Shown here: positions 8,431-16,347 of the stretch, piece by piece
Position numbering within the stretch: the stretch's first letter is position 1
Layout: every line of letters begins with the position of its first letter
Assembly (NCBI RefSeq): GCF_000335475.2
Contig: NZ_ANAH02000009.1
Location: forward strand, 1 to 64,000
Direction of reading: 5' to 3'
Source of the DNA: Cystobacter fuscus DSM 2262
Lineage (GTDB): Bacteria > Myxococcota > Myxococcia > Myxococcales > Myxococcaceae
DNA: 64,000 nt
The notes under the pieces: generated by a model
Databases searched by the model: none
What the model was told of the DNA's origin: nothing
The model's input: only the letters and a program-made list of their open reading frames with translations
Position numbers and translations under genes: made by a program

Positions 8431-8700
8431 CTTTCAGCGACTCGAACGAGGCGGTGCGCCCCCGCATCTGCTCCACGAAGGCCTGCGAGACGCGGAGCAT
8501 GTTCTCCGGCTGCTGGAAGCCCGCCTTGCGCGTGAAGTCCAGGCGCGCGGCCATCTCCCGGGACACCTCGGCCAGCTCGATGCCCGAGAAGAACTGCACC
8601 AGGGTGATGAAGAGGCCGCAGAAGCAGGCGATCTGGAAGTCACCCGCCTGGACCGCTTGATGGAAGGCCCGCTGGTAGAGCTCCATCACGGCCGGCAGCG
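8431..8700 (-). pseudogene. C-terminal region fragment of a large STAND-type kinase/ATPase
   Basis: Minus-strand frame reading AVMELYQRAFHQAVQAGDFQ, then LFITLVQFFSGIELAEVSRE and ENMLRVSQAFVEQMRGRTAS. The pattern 'A..A..GDxxxA....L......G..L..V..E' followed by 'Q....RGRT.SFESL' matches the helical-repeat region of the large serine/threonine kinase-ATPases common in myxobacteria. Both ends are cut: by IS remnant R5 on one side and by the small fragment at 8430 on the other. Confidence 0.5.
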
Positions 8701-8888
8701 TATAGGCGGGATAGAAGCCATGTTGAGGGTGAGGGCTGGAGCGGAGAGGCCGAGAAGGGCCGCTGCCGGGGCTAGCAAGGCCGCGCGCCGCGCCGGTACA
8801 CGGGACGGTGCAACCCCTTGGGGCACACCCCTGCCCTGGCCGCCCTCGCTTGAGGAGAGAGGCAGGGGAGTTGGGGCGTGTTGACAGC
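8701..8888 (-). mobile_element. IS91-like remnant R5 with left terminus
   Basis: Starts TATAGGCGGGATAGAAGCC directly after CAGCG. Matches R6 (13055-13241) along its whole length with two substitutions and one single-base length change, ending in TTGACAGC in both. R5 and R6 are therefore near-identical direct repeats around 4.2 kb of cargo. Confidence 0.85.
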
Positions 8889-9946
8889 AGACGGGGGTGC
8901 TCACGCAGATCGATCTGAACATCGCGCCCGATACGCGCTTTCTGTCCACCCTGGAGTGGAGGGGGTGGAGTCCCGACGGCCAGATGCTGTGGCAGCACCG
9001 CGCTCCCGGCGTCGCGCCCAACGTCCGCAACGGGGAGTTCCCCTGGTATTACGAGGTCCATCCCCGGGGTGAGGGCTTCCTCATCGTCAACTCCTGGGAG
9101 CGTGAATATGGCACCACCAGCATCGACTTCGGCTGTGCCGAGGTGCTCGACGGCAAGCAAGCCAACCGGCTGCTTCTGATGGATGGGCAGGGCGCCTGCA
9201 CCCGCAGCCTGGGCATCGAATACGTGCCTACAGGAGTCGCCACCTCGGGCGAGGACTTCTGGATCTCGCGCTGCCTCTATCATGGCGCGGGAGTCCAGTG
9301 GCCCTCCATGCAGCGCCGCGACGCCATGAACCAGGTGCTGACCGATGTGATGGTGAATCCTCCTCCGCCGTACCTGACGCACGTCAGCCAGTCCACGCTG
9401 CTGAGCTGGGGAGACGGCAAGCTCAGCCGGCGGTCCGAGTCCTTCGAGCCGCTCTGGTCGCACGTCCTCCCCATCTTCGGACAGGAGAATCCCGCGGAGC
9501 TTCCGGATGGACAGCTGGGAGTGGTGGGACGCCGGAGCCGTTCCGAGGGCTTCACCTTCGGAACGAGTGTCATCCCGCTCGGCGATGACTTCGTCATGGT
9601 GCGGTTCTCGGGCCAAGGCAAGCCGCTCGGCGCGGTGGCCACCGGGATTCCTACCCGGGAGATCCCTGGTCAGCCCAGAGCCATCACCACGGACGCTCTG
9701 GGGATGATTGTGGCAGGAGGCGAGGCGAACTCGGTGGTGGCCCTGTCCTGGACGGGGAGCAAGCAGTGGGAGCGCGCCGTGAAAGACATGGTCCCGGAGC
9801 TGTGCCTGCCGAAGGTGCACTCCGTGGCCTCCCACGCCCGATACGGAGTGCGGGTGGTGGGGCTAGGCTACGTGCCTGCCGTGGATGGCACGTGCGAGGA
9901 GACACCCCAGAGCCAGCGCATCTTCGTCATGGCCCTCACGCGCTGA
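8889..9946 (+). CDS. Unknown protein, 5'-truncated by R5
   Basis: About 350 residues remain, beginning around MLTQIDLNIAPDTRFLSTLE (GTG at 8897 is the first start available) and ending IFVMALTR. Repeated short beta-strand-like blocks (LLSWGDGKLSRRSESFEPLW, VVALSWTGSKQWERAV) and the absence of membrane segments suggest a beta-propeller-like exported protein of the kind whose signal peptide would sit at the missing N-terminus. The IS91-like end abuts the coding region within about ten bases. The family is not recognised and the protein is probably non-functional. Confidence 0.5.
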
Positions 9947-9973
9947 GCCGGTAAATACCTTTTGGGTGCCGCT

Positions 9974-9994
9974 AGCATGCCTTTTGGTTATGCT
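9974..9994. promoter_or_regulatory. Putative LysR operator in front of the LysR gene
   Basis: A 21-bp dyad with outer arms AGCAT and ATGCT, fitting the LysR T-N11-A rule exactly (T at 9978, A at 9990). It ends six bases before the LysR start codon, which suits autoregulation. The same 21-bp layout occurs upstream of the amidohydrolase gene at 12865-12885, with longer arms. Confidence 0.65.
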
Positions 9995-10000
9995 GCGATC

Positions 10001-10924
10001 ATGGAACTCAGACACGTGAGGTATTTCGCGGCGGTTGCCGAGCAGATCAGCGTGACCCGCGCGGCGCAACTGCTTCATGTTTCTCAACCTGCGCTCAGCC
10101 GGCAAATCCGCGACTTGGAGGAGGAACTCGGAGTCGATCTCCTCGAGCGATATCCCAATTCCATCGCTCTGACGGAAGCGGGCAAGGTGTTTCTCGCCGA
10201 ATGCAAGGTCATCCTCCGTCGGGTCGAAGACGCCGTCGAGAAGGTGCGACGGAAATCGCCTTCGCATCGGTCCATCCTGAGGATCGGATTCGCCGCCACG
10301 CCGGCCGTGGAAATCCTGAAGCAAGCGATGCGGGTTTTCCACAAGCAGCATCCATCGATCCAGATCGAGCTCAAAGACCTGTCGAGCAACGGGATCGTCC
10401 GCGGCGTGAGGGATCTGAAGCTGGATCTCGGAATCACCATCGGCGTCGCCCCCCAGTCATTCGAGGGGCTGGCGATGAAAGAGCTCGGAAGCTACGGCGT
10501 CACCGTGGCTTTCCCCAAAGAGCACCGTTTCGCGAAGCTGAAGCAAGTGCCGTTGGCCGAAGTCGCGAAGGAAGGGCTGATCACCTTCACGAAGAGCGAG
10601 CACCCGGAGGCTCATTCGGCGATCCGGAAGATCCTCTCCGGGTTCACCGAGGAGCCGAACATCGTGATGGAGTGCGACGGGATCTCCAGTCTCTTCGCGG
10701 CCGTCGAGTCCGGCAAAGGCGTCGCGATCGGCTTCGAGACGATGGCGAAGCTCGCGGGCAGCCGGCTCAACTTCCGTCCGGTGCTGCCGGCCCCGCCCAG
10801 GCTGCCCGTCGTGGTGATCTACGATCAAGCCAAGCTGTCCTCGGCAGGGACCGACTTCCTGGCCACCCTGGCCGCCGTGAAGCTGAAGTCGCTTCGTCCG
10901 GCGGCAGGTCTGCTCATCGTCTGA
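10001..10924 (+). CDS. LysR-family transcriptional regulator
   Basis: A 307-residue regulator with an N-terminal winged helix (MELRHVRYFAAVAEQISVTR, then AAQLLHVSQPALSRQIRDLE) and a LysR substrate-binding domain from about residue 90 (ILRIGFAATPAVEILKQAM). ATG at 10001 is chosen because MELRHVRYF is the standard LysR opening; upstream in-frame ATGs at 9977 and 9988 fall inside the operator. It converges with the amidohydrolase gene (22 bases between stops). It probably controls that gene, because the same T-N11-A dyad precedes both. The inducer is unknown. Confidence 0.9.
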   Translation: MELRHVRYFAAVAEQISVTRAAQLLHVSQPALSRQIRDLEEELGVDLLERYPNSIALTEAGKVFLAECKVILRRVEDAVEKVRRKSPSHRSILRIGFAATPAVEILKQAMRVFHKQHPSIQIELKDLSSNGIVRGVRDLKLDLGITIGVAPQSFEGLAMKELGSYGVTVAFPKEHRFAKLKQVPLAEVAKEGLITFTKSEHPEAHSAIRKILSGFTEEPNIVMECDGISSLFAAVESGKGVAIGFETMAKLAGSRLNFRPVLPAPPRLPVVVIYDQAKLSSAGTDFLATLAAVKLKSLRPAAGLLIV

Positions 10925-10946
10925 CGCCTCTCATCGGAACAGCTCG

Positions 10947-12746
10947 TCATTTCGCGCCAGAGTAGCCGCCGAAGTACTTGATCGGGGACCACGTCGGGAT
11001 GATCTTCGGCAGTTCCGGAGCGAGTTTGCTGTATTTGCCCGCACCGAACACGACCTTCCCGTCCACGACGGTCATCACGGAAGTGATGTGCTGGATCTCC
11101 CCTTCCGGCACCGAGAAGTAGTCGGTGCTCAGCAGCGCGAAGTCCGCTAGGTTGCCCGGCGCGATCCTCCCGCTCTCGTTCTCGGTCTTGGTGAACCACG
11201 CGGCACCCAAAGTATAGAGTTTGAGCGCCTCTTCCCGGCTCAGGCGGTTGTCCTTGGCCAGGATCTCCGAGCCCGACACCGACTTGCCGGTGACCATCCA
11301 CTGGATAGCCACCCACGGGTTGTAAGAAGAAGCCCTGAATCCGTCGGTGGTCATGGCCAGCGGGATCCCGCTGTCGACGAGCTGACGCAAGCGAGGCGTC
11401 TGCAGGGCCACCTCGCGGCCGTGGGTCTTGATGAAGCCGTCTCCGTGGAGCGCCATCTTGTCGTCCAGCGCGATTCCGCCGCCCAGTTTCTTGATCCTTT
11501 CGATGTTTTTCGGGCTGATCGTTTCGGCGTGCTCGATGCTCCACCGCAGGCCGTCGAAAGGCATTTTCTTGTTCAGCGATTCCAGAGCATCCAGGAATGG
11601 AGAGATGTTCTCGTCGTAGCTGACATGCATCCGGAACGGGCTTCGCCGCTTCACCAGCTTGCCCACGTCCTCTTCGACGGTCTTTCGCATGAGTTCCCGA
11701 TCGATCACCACCGCCGGCCGGTCGAAGTTCTCATGGTCGTGGAGTTGGGCGTTCAGCACTTCTCCGTTGGTTTGGTATTCGTGACCATGCGCCAGGGTTG
11801 GGTGCGTGTTGTCCCCGGGGCTGGTCGGAGACTTCTGGGTGATGGCATCGATCTCGGCGTCCACCATCGAAGCGCCGGGCTCGACGAGCTGGAGATCCAT
11901 GAAAGGCAAACGAACGTTCAAACGCTGATCCTTGATCAGGGCTTCAATGGGCTTGTGCCCTTCCGGGTAGGGGATGATGCTGCCGGACTCCAGCGCTGAT
12001 ACCACTCCGAACCGGTTCAAGTCGTTGATCGCGTAGGCGAGCGAGTTCACCTTCTCCTCGAAGGAAGGCAACGGGACCACCGCTTCGAGCGCCACGAAGG
12101 TCCAGGTGAACCCTCGCACGACGCCGGTGTACTTGCCTTGCTTGTCTTTCTCGAACTCCGTGCCGGGCGGCATCTGGAACTTGGGGGTTCCCACGCCGAT
12201 CTCCTTCATCGCCAACTCGTTCAAGAACGCCTGGTTGTAGGCGTATTGAACGATGTACGGCCGGTCAGGTACCGCGGCGTTCAGCTCCTCCGGGGTCGGG
12301 AACCGGTTCTCCTTGAACTGATACGGCGACCAACCCCCGATCACCTTGACCCATTGGCCCTTGGGCGTTCTTTTGGCCTGTTCCTTCAACATCTCGAGGG
12401 CGCGGCTCAAGGTGGGAACCCCGTCCCACCTCACGTTGTAGTTGTAGTTGTTCTCATTCAGCACGTGGACGTGGGCTTCATTGAGGCCCGGGATCAGGCG
12501 ATGCCCCTCCGCATCGATCAGTTGGGTTTTGCTGTTCTTGAGGGCGAGGATCTCGGCGTCGTCGCCCACTGCGTAGATCCGCCCTCTTTTGATCGCGACC
12601 GCGGAAGCCGCCGGCTGCGCCAGGTGCTGAGTGGTGATCTTCGCGTTGAAAACGATCAGATCGGCCCCGGGACGAAGCTCGTCTCCACGCGCAGGGAGGC
12701 CGGCGAGCAACAGGTGCGAGAGAGCCAGGAGTCGGAGTGCAGACAT
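10947..12746 (-). CDS. Exported amidohydrolase, YtcJ/AepA-like (amidohydrolase 3)
   Basis: A 599-residue metal-dependent hydrolase. The N-terminus MSALRLLALSHLLLAGLPARG is a signal peptide. IPGLNEAHVHVLNENN supplies the N-terminal metal-binding HxH. WSIEHAETISP and LAMTTDGFRASSYNP match the His and Asp elements of the amidohydrolase 3 family, whose members act on amide-like bonds of mostly unknown small substrates. The start at 12746 is supported by AAGGACCC directly upstream. About 120 bases upstream lies the dyad shared with the LysR gene. The gene is intact although it sits between IS remnants R5 and R6. Confidence 0.85.
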   Translation of the reverse strand: MSALRLLALSHLLLAGLPARGDELRPGADLIVFNAKITTQHLAQPAASAVAIKRGRIYAVGDDAEILALKNSKTQLIDAEGHRLIPGLNEAHVHVLNENNYNYNVRWDGVPTLSRALEMLKEQAKRTPKGQWVKVIGGWSPYQFKENRFPTPEELNAAVPDRPYIVQYAYNQAFLNELAMKEIGVGTPKFQMPPGTEFEKDKQGKYTGVVRGFTWTFVALEAVVPLPSFEEKVNSLAYAINDLNRFGVVSALESGSIIPYPEGHKPIEALIKDQRLNVRLPFMDLQLVEPGASMVDAEIDAITQKSPTSPGDNTHPTLAHGHEYQTNGEVLNAQLHDHENFDRPAVVIDRELMRKTVEEDVGKLVKRRSPFRMHVSYDENISPFLDALESLNKKMPFDGLRWSIEHAETISPKNIERIKKLGGGIALDDKMALHGDGFIKTHGREVALQTPRLRQLVDSGIPLAMTTDGFRASSYNPWVAIQWMVTGKSVSGSEILAKDNRLSREEALKLYTLGAAWFTKTENESGRIAPGNLADFALLSTDYFSVPEGEIQHITSVMTVVDGKVVFGAGKYSKLAPELPKIIPTWSPIKYFGGYSGAK

Positions 12747-12864
12747 GGGTCCTTTTTCACGGCAGAGGGTTGCATGGGGAGGCCAGCAGAGGGCCAAGTG
12801 ATCTGCCTTGGGTGAGAGTCTCGTACGGAAGAAAATCCCGGAACACTACTTGTTGGTAGGGACT

Positions 12865-12885
12865 AGCATGCCTATCGGGCATGCT
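12865..12885. promoter_or_regulatory. Putative LysR operator upstream of the amidohydrolase gene
   Basis: Perfect arms AGCATGCC and GGCATGCT with a five-base spacer, containing T-N11-A (12869 and 12881). It has the same spacing and nearly the same arms as the dyad at 9974-9994. On the minus strand it lies about 120 bases before the amidohydrolase start, far enough for an activator site. Confidence 0.65.
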
Positions 12886-12890
12886 GCGGT

Positions 12891-13054
12891 TCAGAGCTGG
12901 GTCGGCAACAAGCTCGCGGCCCAGCCCCAGAGGCGCTCGGCCCAGCTGCGCGCCTTCCATTCGGCAAGTAAACTTGCGAGAGAGCCTGCCGCCGCAGAAG
13001 TGACGCTGCGGCGGCAGGTTGTGCTGAGCCGCCACCCTCTATCGCGCCTCGGCG
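12891..13054 (-). pseudogene. C-terminal fragment of an unknown protein
   Basis: Minus-strand frame entering from R6, reading SLASLLAEWKARSWAERLWG WAASLLPTQL and stopping at 12891-12893. The Trp/Leu-rich tail looks like a genuine C-terminus. The rest of the gene is missing where R6 begins. The family is not recognised. Confidence 0.4.
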
Positions 13055-13241
13055 TATAGGCGGGATAGAAGCCATGTTGAGGGTGAGGGCTGGAGCGGAG
13101 AGGCCGAGAAGGGCCGCTGCCGGGGCTAGCAAGGCCGCGCGCCGCGCCGGTACACGGGACGGTACAACCCCTTGGGGCACACCCCTGCCCTGGCCGCCCT
13201 CGCTTGAGGAGAGAGGCAGGGAGTTGGGGCGTATTGACAGC
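13055..13241 (-). mobile_element. IS91-like remnant R6 with left terminus
   Basis: Starts TATAGGCGGGATAGAAGCC directly after CTCGGCG and is nearly identical to R5 over its full length. It covers the element terminus without the zinc-ribbon codons. The PIG-L gene begins immediately to the right. Confidence 0.85.
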
Positions 13242-13980
13242 GGCTGCGCCAGGTTCAGCACCACGCCCGCACTGGGAGGCCTGGAGTGGCCTGGACGTCC
13301 TGCCTTCCCTGGAGCCCGCCCTGCTGGTGCCCGAGGGCCGGCGTGCCGTCATCGTCGCGCCCCATCCGGATGACGAGGTGCTCGGGACCGGAGGGCTGCT
13401 CGCGCGGCTTGGCCGGCTCGGGCGGGACGTGTTGGTTCTCGCCGTCACGGATGGGACGGCGAGCCATCCGGGGTCCACCTCCTGGCCGGTGGAGCGGCTC
13501 GCGCGGACGCGGCCCCGGGAGACGCAGGAGGCGCTGCACCGGCTCGGGCTGGGCGGGGCGCGGGTGGAGCGGGTGGGGATTCCCGATGGCGCCGTCACCG
13601 AGAACGAGGAGCGGCTGGTGGAGTGGTTGGGCGCGCGGCTTCGTCCGGACGACGTGGTGCTGGCCACGTGGCGCCTGGATGGACACCCGGACCATGAGGC
13701 GGTGGGGCGGGCGGCGTCGCGGGCGTGTGCGGCGTTGGACGGCCGCTGCGTGGAGTTCCCCATCTGGATGTGGCACTGGGCCCGGCCCGGAGACACGCGG
13801 GTGCCCTGGTCCCGGGCGCGGCGCATCGAGTTGGACGAGGCCACGCTCGCGCTCAAGCGCCGGGCCATGGAGGCGTACGTGAGCCAGTTGGAGCCGGATT
13901 CCACCACGGGAAACCCGCCCATCGTGCCCCCTTACGCGCTCGAGCGGTTGATGCGGCCCTTCGAGGTGGTGTTCACATGA
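13242..13980 (+). CDS. PIG-L/LmbE-family deacetylase, N-terminus replaced
   Basis: A zinc-dependent N-acetyl sugar deacetylase of the PIG-L/LmbE family. The metal site is visible in APHPDDEVLGTGGLL near the start and in the WRLDGHPDHEAVGR block near residue 150. Sequence resembling the family starts close to the R6 junction (HWEAWSGLDVLPSLEP), so only the first residues appear lost. An open frame does run back into R6 to 13204. The stop overlaps the start of the next gene (ATGA), indicating an operon with a NodS-like methyltransferase. That pair usually belongs to a small cluster with an acyl-CoA dehydrogenase and a glycosyltransferase; those partners are absent here. Confidence 0.75.
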
Positions 13981-14338
13981 GCGTGCCCATGGCGCACTTC
14001 GAGCGCATGTACGCCGACAGCGAGGACCCCTGGGAGTACCGGCGGCGCTGGTACGAGCGGCGCAAGCGGGCGCTGACGTTGGCGATGTTGCCGCATGCCC
14101 GCTATGCGCGTGCGTTCGAGCCGGGGTGTTCGATTGGCGAGCTGAGCGCGGAGCTGGCGGCGCGCTGTGACGCCCTGCTGGTGAGTGACGGCAGCGAGGC
14201 GGCGGTGCGCGTGGCCCGGAGGCGCCTGGCGCCCTGGCCGCATGTGCGGGTGGAGCAGCGGCTGCTGCCGGACTCGTGGCCCGAGGGGACCTTCGAGCTC
14301 GTGGTGCTCGGCGAGTTTGGCTACTACCTGGACGCGCG
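13977..14338 (+). pseudogene. NodS-like SAM methyltransferase, 3'-truncated by R7
   Basis: Begins MSVPMAHFERMYADSEDPWE and continues YRRRWYERRKRALTLAMLP, the signature of NodS-type methyltransferases. The SAM-binding motif I is present as AFEPGCSIGELSAELA. The protein stops after VVLGEFGYYLDA, where IS remnant R7 starts, losing the C-terminal half of the fold. It overlaps the deacetylase stop by four bases. It is unlikely to be active. Confidence 0.75.
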
Positions 14339-14833
14339 TATAGGAGGGATGGGGGCGGTGTGGAGGGAGAGGGCAGGAGCCGAGGGGTCGAGGAGGGCTG
14401 CGGACGGGTGCCACGAGGGCTGTGCGCCGGGCCGGTGGAGACGAGGTGCAGCCCCATGGGGCACACGCCGGCCCAGAGGCCTTCCCAGGGGAAGGCAGCA
14501 GGGGCGTGGGCGTCTTTGGCACCGTGACGGCTCGAGGCTCAACACCCCGCGTGCTGGGGTGGCCCCTGCGCTGCGGCCAGCGGCAGCAGGCCGCGTGGGC
14601 AGTGACAGGTGCTCCAGAATGGGGCGTACTGCGTTGGGTGCCGTCAGGTACGCCAACACTCGGCGCCTGCCTCCACACCCGTCACAGGTGAAGACATCCA
14701 AGGCGAACGTTCTGCGCAGCAGCTTCGCGAGAGTCCACTCCCGGCATCCGCTTCTTCTTCGGCTCCTTCCTGACCGCTGCCTGGGGTGCCACGCTCGCCC
14801 CCTCCTCACCTGCTTGAGGGACCAGAAATGGCG
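14339..14833 (-). mobile_element. IS91-like remnant R7 with left terminus
   Basis: Starts TATAGGAGGGATGGGGGCG after GACGCG. On the minus strand it encodes LAKLLRRTFALDVFTCDGCG, then GRRRVLAYLTAPNAVRPILE and HLSLPTRP, the transposase zinc-ribbon region, followed by about 300 bases to the terminus. R8 begins inside it at AAATGGCG, so an element end has inserted into, or recombined with, another copy. Confidence 0.8.
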
Positions 14834-15063
14834 GATAGGAGGGATAGAGGCCGTGTTGAGGGTGAGGGCTGGTGCAGAGGGGCCGAGAAGGGCCGCTGAC
14901 GGAGGCCGCCCGAGCACTGCGCCAGGCCAGTGCAGAGGCCGCGCAGCCCCCTTTGGGTACACGCCTGCTCAGGCCGCGCTCCCCTTAGGGGCGAGGCAGT
15001 GGGCTTGGGCCTGTGGGCAACTGCGGCCTGGCGCTCAACACCACGCGAGCTGCGCTGGCCCCT
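14834..15063 (-). mobile_element. IS91-like remnant R8 with left terminus
   Basis: Starts GATAGGAGGGATAGAGGCC after ATGGCG. Identical to 20498-20727 of R9 over 230 bases except for one base, then both diverge after CTGGCCCCT. R8 and R9 are direct repeats around 5.4 kb of cargo. R8 contains no zinc-ribbon codons. Confidence 0.85.
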
Positions 15064-15774
15064 ACCTTCCGCATCGCGGTCACCCTCGTCAACGAGGGCA
15101 AGACGACCTTCGTGGGGGGCATGCACTTCATGCTCACGCACGCGGCGGTGGATCCGAAGGGGTATGCGGATCCCACCTCGCTGGAGCCGCCCGTCAGCGC
15201 GAGGGCGCAGCTCGGCGCGGAGACCCTGGTGGGAGGCACGCTGCCGACGCTCCGTCCTGGTGAGAGCACCGTGGTCGAGGCCGCCGGCAAGCTCTTCCGC
15301 GAGGACGCCAACCACATCCTCACCCTCGGCTTCCATGACGGCGATCAGAGCCTGCTCGAGCCCGAGCCCGAGCCTTGGTATTGGCTGCGCATCCTCTCGC
15401 CCCGCGCCAACCCGAGGGCGTTGGTGATCAGTGAGTCCCTGGTGGATCCAACGAGCTCCAAGCGGGAGGGCTACACGGCCAGCCTGGTCCAGATCTCCCT
15501 CAAGAACGTGAGCCGGATCGTCCTGGAGGCCGGAACGCCCATCTCCGTGATTCATGGCTCCAGTGGCTCGGCGGGAGGGTACTGGGGACCGGACGACGAG
15601 ATTGATCCGAACAACCCCGGCAATCCATACGCCAGCTTCTTCCGCGAACTCGTGTACCGGGGCCGCCTGGAGAAACCGCTGTCCCCGGGCGAGGTGATCC
15701 AGCTCGAAGTCGAGGTGAATGTTCCCATGGGCGTCACCGCGATCCAGCAGATGACCGTGGCCGTCGGCAACTGA
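15064..15774 (+). CDS. Unknown exported-type protein, 5'-truncated by R8
   Basis: About 236 residues remain, opening TFRIAVTLVNEGKTTFVGGM and ending QQMTVAVGN. Two similar blocks of alternating strands (TLRPGESTVVEAAGKLF and PLSPGEVIQLEVEVNVPMGV) suggest tandem Ig-like or CARDB-like beta-sandwich domains of a secreted protein. The signal peptide would have been in the lost part. A read-through start inside R8 at 15013 exists but would add IS sequence. A GAGAGGAG ribosome-binding site after the stop serves the next gene ten bases on, so the two may be co-transcribed. Confidence 0.5.
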   Translation, partial: TFRIAVTLVNEGKTTFVGGMHFMLTHAAVDPKGYADPTSLEPPVSARAQLGAETLVGGTLPTLRPGESTVVEAAGKLFREDANHILTLGFHDGDQSLLEPEPEPWYWLRILSPRANPRALVISESLVDPTSSKREGYTASLVQISLKNVSRIVLEAGTPISVIHGSSGSAGGYWGPDDEIDPNNPGNPYASFFRELVYRGRLEKPLSPGEVIQLEVEVNVPMGVTAIQQMTVAVGN

Positions 15775-15783
15775 GAGGAGACA

Positions 15784-16266
15784 ATGCCCATGAAATACAT
15801 CATGACTGTGGTGGGAAGCCTGGTGCTGGGTTTGCTGGTCGGCTGCGGCCCGGTGGAGATGAACGAGGCCCGCGTATCGGAGGAGCTGGTGGTGCCCGCG
15901 GACGGCACCGTGCTCTCGCCAGAGCTGAGGGACGCCATGCTCGCGCGGATCCCGAAGCCGTCCGAGGAGATGCTTCAGGCGGCCGCGGTGGCCTGCCAGC
16001 CAGCGAAGACGTGCACCGGTTCTCTCTCCTGCGGAAACTGGTCTCCCCTGTTCAATTGCGGCACCCTGTCGACGTGCAAGGCCTCCAGGACCGAGTGCAA
16101 GCATTGTGAGTACATGGAGGACGTTGGCCGAGTGGAGTGCGAGTACTTCGGTGTGCAGAAGCAGTCCAAGAACCGCTACCGTGTCTGCTTCAACGCGGCG
16201 GGGGCTTCTTGCACGGAGTATGCGTCCACGGCCTCCTCGGTCTGCGGCTGCATCGGTATCCCGTGA
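15784..16266 (+). CDS. Small cysteine-rich lipoprotein
   Basis: A 160-residue lipoprotein precursor. Signal peptide MPMKYIMTVVGSLVLGLLVGC with lipobox LVGC, then an acidic linker (residues 25-65) and about 14 cysteines (CQPAKTCTGSLSCGNW, CGTLSTCKASRTECKHCEY, VCGCIGIP), suggesting a disulfide-knotted outer-membrane protein. The ATG follows GAGAGGAGACA. It is not assigned to a family; such lipoproteins are abundant in myxobacteria. Confidence 0.6.
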   Translation: MPMKYIMTVVGSLVLGLLVGCGPVEMNEARVSEELVVPADGTVLSPELRDAMLARIPKPSEEMLQAAAVACQPAKTCTGSLSCGNWSPLFNCGTLSTCKASRTECKHCEYMEDVGRVECEYFGVQKQSKNRYRVCFNAAGASCTEYASTASSVCGCIGIP

Positions 16267-16347
16267 GGGCCCCGCGTCGCTGAGGTTGACTGCCCACAGT
16301 CGTGACCAATAGCGTGCATCGCCTCCTACGGAGCTCTGGAGGTGGTT

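Noticed and set aside
5998-13250. R3, R5 and R6 as independent MITEs with inverted ends
   Set aside because: No terminal inverted repeats or target duplications; the sequence is the 3' part of the transposase element seen longer in R7 and R9.
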